From Betaproteobacteria bacterium (GTDB lineage: Bacteria > Pseudomonadota > Gammaproteobacteria > Burkholderiales > SG8-41), in assembly GCA_025353085.1 (NCBI GenBank), contig JANXRI010000083.1:1-9565 (forward strand): a stretch of 9,565 bases of DNA, given 5' to 3'. Positions 6,546 to 9,565 of the stretch are shown here, in pieces. Each line of letters opens with the position of its first letter. Position 1 is the stretch's first letter. The translations under genes were made by a program, and so were the position numbers. A model generated the notes under the pieces. It was not told the origin of the DNA and did no database searches. It saw nothing but the letters and a program-made list of their open reading frames with translations.

Positions 6546-7321
6546 GCAAGCAGGCAGGCACAGTGCATCTTGTCGGTGCCGGTCCCGGCGCACCTGATTT
6601 GCTCACCCTGCGCGCGGCGCGCCTGCTCGCGCAAGCGGACGTCGTCTTCTACGACGCGCTCGTTCATCCCGAGACGCTGGCGCTGGCAAAACGCGCGGAA
6701 AAAATTGCCGTCGGCAAACGTTGCGGCAAGCACTCGACTCAACAGCGCTTCATCAATAAACGTTTGCTCGATGCCGCGCGCAAGTACAGCGTGGTCGTCC
6801 GGCTCAAAGGCGGCGATCCGATGTTGTTCGGTCGGGCGCAGGAAGAAATCGATGCGTTGCATGCTGCTGGCGTAAGTTGCGAAGTCGTGCCGGGCATTAC
6901 CGCCGCGCTCGCTGCCAGCGCGGACCTGAGAACGTCGTTAACGCGGCGTGGCGTCAGTCGCAACGTTACATTCGTAACACCGCGCGTGGGCGAGGGCGAA
7001 GACGCAAGTGATTGGAAAAAGAGCGTGTGCAACGCCGATACGGCGGTCATGTATATGGCGGCGGGTCAGGCGGCTATAGTCGCGGCCAAGTTAATTGCCA
7101 GTGGCATGGCGCATGACATGCCGGTTGCAATTGTCGAGAACGCGTCGTTGCCGACGATGGCGACGATCGCTACCACGCTTGGCGCGTTGCAATCAGCCGG
7201 CGAGCGCATGACTCATGGCGGTCCTGCGTTATTGATGATCGGCCGCGTTTTTAAACACGTGAAAAGCGCACGATCGGCCGTGACTGATCGTGATGCGCTA
7301 AGGGAAGTGCTCTCCGCCTAA
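6542..7321 (+). CDS. cobA: Uroporphyrinogen-III C-methyltransferase (SUMT), stand-alone
   Basis: The 259-residue product is an S-adenosylmethionine-dependent methyltransferase of the tetrapyrrole family. It converts uroporphyrinogen III to precorrin-2, the branch point toward siroheme and cobalamin. Family signatures are in order: VGAGPGAPDLLT (residues 11-22), RLKGGDPMLFGR (87-98), VVPGITAALAAS (115-126), VMYMAAGQ (169-176) and GGPALLMIGRVF (226-237). It corresponds to only the C-terminal half of E. coli CysG (457 residues), so the dehydrogenase/ferrochelatase step must be encoded elsewhere. Lying directly after the siroheme enzyme and DUF934, with ATGA overlap and an AAAAGG site at 6529-6534, it most likely supplies siroheme for the reductase. 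Gene naming varies (cobA, cysG, sumT, nirE). The C-terminal 20 residues after the conserved domain are unremarkable. Confidence 0.93.
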   Translation: MSKQAGTVHLVGAGPGAPDLLTLRAARLLAQADVVFYDALVHPETLALAKRAEKIAVGKRCGKHSTQQRFINKRLLDAARKYSVVVRLKGGDPMLFGRAQEEIDALHAAGVSCEVVPGITAALAASADLRTSLTRRGVSRNVTFVTPRVGEGEDASDWKKSVCNADTAVMYMAAGQAAIVAAKLIASGMAHDMPVAIVENASLPTMATIATTLGALQSAGERMTHGGPALLMIGRVFKHVKSARSAVTDRDALREVLSA

Positions 7322-7337
7322 ACCCTGCGGCGCGAAA

Positions 7338-7364
7338 CACGCTAGAATTCAAGCTTTTAGCGTG
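7338..7364. repeat. 27-base inverted repeat (hairpin) upstream of ribF
   Basis: CACGCTAGAA (7338-7347) and TTTTAGCGTG (7355-7364) pair over ten positions, one as G-U, around a seven-base loop. It sits in the 57-base gap between the methyltransferase stop and the ribF start. No run of T follows, so it is a poor intrinsic terminator in the + direction. The hexamer TAGAAT (7343-7348), five of six matches to a -10 box, lies in the left arm, which would suit an operator or promoter overlap. A -35 box is not apparent. Confidence 0.5.
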
Positions 7365-7378
7365 AGTTCTGACGTTTA

Positions 7379-8332
7379 ATGCGTGTATTTCGGACCCTCC
7401 CTGACACGGCTTCCGAGCCTGTTGCGCTGACCATCGGCAATTTCGACGGCGTGCATCTCGGGCATCAGGCGATGCTCACGCGTCTGACTGCAGCAGCACG
7501 CGAACTTAGGGTGCCGCCTTGCGTGATGACGTTCGAACCGCATCCGCGCGAATTTTTCGCGCCGGATCAGGCTCCGACAAGACTCACATCGTTGCGGGAA
7601 AAACTCGAGTTGCTCGAACGCTTCGGCGTGGAGCGCACTTATGTGCGCCGGTTTGATTTTGAATTCGCAAAAACTGCGCCTGAAGATTTTATCGACCGCA
7701 TTCTTCATCGCGGACTTGCCGCACGCTGGATCCTGGTCGGCGATGACTTTCGTTTCGGCGCGCGGCGCAGCGGCGATCTTGCATTGCTGAAACAAGCCGC
7801 CAGCCGCTGCAAATTCGACGTGCACGCGATGTCCAGCGTGATGGCGGACGGGGTGCGCGTTTCAAGCACCGCCGTGCGCGAGGCCTTGCAGGCCGGTGAC
7901 ATGCGGCGCGCGCAGCGCTTGCTGGGTCGTCCTTATAGTATTAGCGGTCGTGTCGTACGCGGTGACCAGCTTGGCCGCAAGCTCGGTTTTCCGACCGCCA
8001 ACGTACTGATGAAACATAATCGCCCGGCGCTGTCGGGGATTTTCGCAGTTAAAGTGCACGGCTTGGGCGCGCAGCCGATCCCCGGCGCCGCAAGTCTCGG
8101 GGTGCGTCCAACGGTAAAAAACATTCCGCAGCCTTGTCTCGAAGTTCACCTGCTCGATTTCACACGCGACATATATGGCGCGCATCTGCAGGTCGATTTC
8201 CTGCACAAATTGCGCGACGAAGAAAAATATACGGACCTCGAAACACTGAAGCGCGCGATTTCGATCGACGTTGTAAACACCCGTGAATATTTCGCCGCTT
8301 TGGCGCGCAACCCTGTGGCACAAAATGGCTGA
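7379..8332 (+). CDS. ribF: Bifunctional riboflavin kinase / FAD synthetase RibF
   Basis: This 317-residue enzyme makes FMN from riboflavin and then FAD from FMN. The N-terminal FMN adenylyltransferase half (about residues 1-180) shows the nucleotidyltransferase motif GNFDGVHLGH at 20-29, FEPHPREFF, and VGDDFRFGARRSGD near 120-133. The C-terminal riboflavin kinase half (about 185-310) shows GRKLGFPTANV, with PTAN at 205-208 contacting Mg-ATP in the family, SGIFAVKV, SLGVRPT, and LEVHLLDF containing the likely catalytic base E255. Length is normal for proteobacterial RibF. The ATG at 7379 lacks an obvious Shine-Dalgarno but gives the expected N-terminus. Its last eight bases overlap the start of ileS, an arrangement conserved in many proteobacteria (ribF-ileS-lspA). 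The 57-base upstream gap is too short for an FMN riboswitch. Confidence 0.96.
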   Translation: MRVFRTLPDTASEPVALTIGNFDGVHLGHQAMLTRLTAAARELRVPPCVMTFEPHPREFFAPDQAPTRLTSLREKLELLERFGVERTYVRRFDFEFAKTAPEDFIDRILHRGLAARWILVGDDFRFGARRSGDLALLKQAASRCKFDVHAMSSVMADGVRVSSTAVREALQAGDMRRAQRLLGRPYSISGRVVRGDQLGRKLGFPTANVLMKHNRPALSGIFAVKVHGLGAQPIPGAASLGVRPTVKNIPQPCLEVHLLDFTRDIYGAHLQVDFLHKLRDEEKYTDLETLKRAISIDVVNTREYFAALARNPVAQNG

Positions 8333-9565
8333 TTATAAAAAAACACTGAACCTGCCCGATACGCCGTTTCCGATGCGCGGCGACCTGGCCAGGCGCGAGC
8401 CCCTGATGCTCAAGGCATGGCACGAGCGCAAGCTTTACGAGCGCATCCGGGCGGCGAGCAAAGGACGTCCCAAATTTATATTGCACGACGGCCCGCCGTA
8501 TGCGAATGGCGATATTCACATCGGGCATGCGGTAAACAAGATATTGAAGGACATGATCGTCAAATCGAAGTCGCTGTCTGGCTTCGATGCGCCGTATGTA
8601 CCCGGTTGGGATTGCCATGGCATGCCGATCGAGGTGCAGATCGAAAAGGAATATGGCAAGACGCTGTCGGTGGAGGATGTGCAGCGCAAGTCGCGCGCGT
8701 ACGCGGCGGAGCAGATCGAGCGTCAGAAAAAAGACTTCATTCGCCTCGGCGTGCTCGGTGAATGGGACAACCCTTACAAAACGATGGATTTTAAAAATGA
8801 AGCCGATGAAATCCGCGCGCTCGGCAAACTCATTGCCAAAGGATTCGTCTATCGCGGGTTGAAGCCGGTGAACTGGTGTTTCGACTGCGGTTCAGCGCTC
8901 GCCGAAGCCGAAGTCGAGTACATGGATCGAAAAGATTTCGCGATCGACGTGGGGTTTGCATTCGCCGAGCCTGAAAAAATTGCAGCGGCATTCGGTTTAA
9001 GCAAGTTGCCCGACGGCCAAGGCTGGATTGTGACCTGGACAACGACGCCGTGGACCTTACCGGCAAATCAGGCGCTCAACGTTCATCCCGAGTTCAGCTA
9101 CGATCTCGTCAACACCGAACGCGGCCTGTTGATATTAGCGGGTGATTTGCGCAATGCCTGTCTCGCGCGCTATGGACTCACCGGGGAAGTCATTGCTACT
9201 TGCACCGGTAAGGCGCTTGAGCTGATCAAGTTCCGCCATCCATTTTACGATCGCCTCTCACCGGTTTACCTCGGCGATTACGTAACGCTCGAACAGGGCA
9301 CTGGCATCGTTCACAGTGCGCCCGCCTACGGCATCGAGGACTTCAGTTCCTGCCGCGCCTATGGCATGCGCGACGACGAAATTCTCACACCCGTGCAGGG
9401 CGATGGCCGTTATGCGCACTCACTCGATCGGTTCGGAGGACTCAACATCTGGAAAGCGAATCCCCAGATCGTTGAAACGATGCGCGAACACGGCACGCTG
9501 TTCCATGCCGTGCCGTTTACGCACAGCTATATGCATTGCTGGCGGCACAAGTCGCCGATTATTTA
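8325..9565 (+). CDS. ileS: Isoleucyl-tRNA synthetase, 3'-truncated by window end
   Basis: An open frame runs from ATG 8325 through the window end without a stop, giving 413 codons of an enzyme usually near 930-950 residues. It charges tRNA-Ile with isoleucine. The N-terminus (MADYKKTLNLPDTPFPMRG) is that of bacterial IleS. The class I signature HIGH is at 65-68 within PYANGDIHIGHAVNKI, followed by PGWDCHGMPIE. The CP1 editing domain, which removes mischarged valine, is visible from about residue 200: TTTPWTLPAN at 239-248 and GTGIVHSAPAYGIEDF with D339 as the expected editing aspartate. The KMSKS loop and anticodon-binding domain lie beyond the window. The start overlaps the ribF stop by eight bases, so translation is probably coupled. 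No T-box leader is present, as expected in proteobacteria. Confidence 0.96.
   Translation, partial: MADYKKTLNLPDTPFPMRGDLARREPLMLKAWHERKLYERIRAASKGRPKFILHDGPPYANGDIHIGHAVNKILKDMIVKSKSLSGFDAPYVPGWDCHGMPIEVQIEKEYGKTLSVEDVQRKSRAYAAEQIERQKKDFIRLGVLGEWDNPYKTMDFKNEADEIRALGKLIAKGFVYRGLKPVNWCFDCGSALAEAEVEYMDRKDFAIDVGFAFAEPEKIAAAFGLSKLPDGQGWIVTWTTTPWTLPANQALNVHPEFSYDLVNTERGLLILAGDLRNACLARYGLTGEVIATCTGKALELIKFRHPFYDRLSPVYLGDYVTLEQGTGIVHSAPAYGIEDFSSCRAYGMRDDEILTPVQGDGRYAHSLDRFGGLNIWKANPQIVETMREHGTLFHAVPFTHSYMHCWRHKSPII

Noticed and set aside
7345..7356. Adjacent EcoRI and HindIII sites (GAATTCAAGCTT), resembling a cloning polylinker
   Set aside because: The two sites lie inside a natural-looking inverted repeat, the reading frames on both sides are intact, and no vector sequence is present. 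Coincidence is the simpler explanation.
7322..7378. FMN riboswitch before ribF
   Set aside because: The gap is only 57 bases and contains one simple hairpin; the FMN aptamer needs well over 100 bases with several conserved helices.

Overview
The window looks like an ordinary chromosomal segment of a betaproteobacterium. The indications are a moderately high GC content, an IleS editing-site sequence (GTGIVHSAPAYG) and a siroheme reductase Cys motif (GCMNSCGHHH) of a style I associate with that class, and housekeeping gene order (murJ, ribF, ileS) typical of Beta- and Gammaproteobacteria. The class is an inference from protein style, not from a search.

Layout, left to right. Positions 2-1318 hold the C-terminal five sixths of MurJ, the lipid II flippase, cut by the window edge. 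A 289-base gap with a candidate promoter follows. Next comes an exported pair on the + strand: a Tat-signal transglutaminase-like protein (1608-2717) and a TlpA-type thioredoxin (2773-3282). A convergent junction with a probable two-way terminator separates them from cysB (minus strand, 4256-3312), the LysR-type regulator of cysteine biosynthesis. Across an AT-rich divergent promoter region with an 11-base near-perfect inverted repeat lies a compact three-gene operon: a siroheme-dependent sulfite (or nitrite) reductase (4364-6064), a DUF934 protein (6009-6545) and a stand-alone uroporphyrinogen-III C-methyltransferase (6542-7321). After a 57-base gap with a strong hairpin come ribF (7379-8332) and the first 413 codons of ileS (8325 onward, cut by the window end).

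How the genes work together. The central block forms a sulfur-assimilation module. CysB would sense cysteine supply and control the divergent operon, the methyltransferase makes precorrin-2 for siroheme, the reductase uses siroheme plus a 4Fe-4S cluster to reduce sulfite to sulfide, and DUF934 is its constant but uncharacterised companion. No flavoprotein CysJ, PAPS reductase CysH or ATP sulfurylase CysDN is in the window. The flanking genes serve the cell envelope (murJ), flavin cofactors (ribF) and translation (ileS).

I found no RNA gene, insertion sequence, CRISPR array, phage gene or defence system. No gap exceeds 300 bases. The points that best repay a second look are the two inverted repeats in the regulatory gaps, the exported transglutaminase/TlpA pair, and the six genes lying between murJ and ribF.
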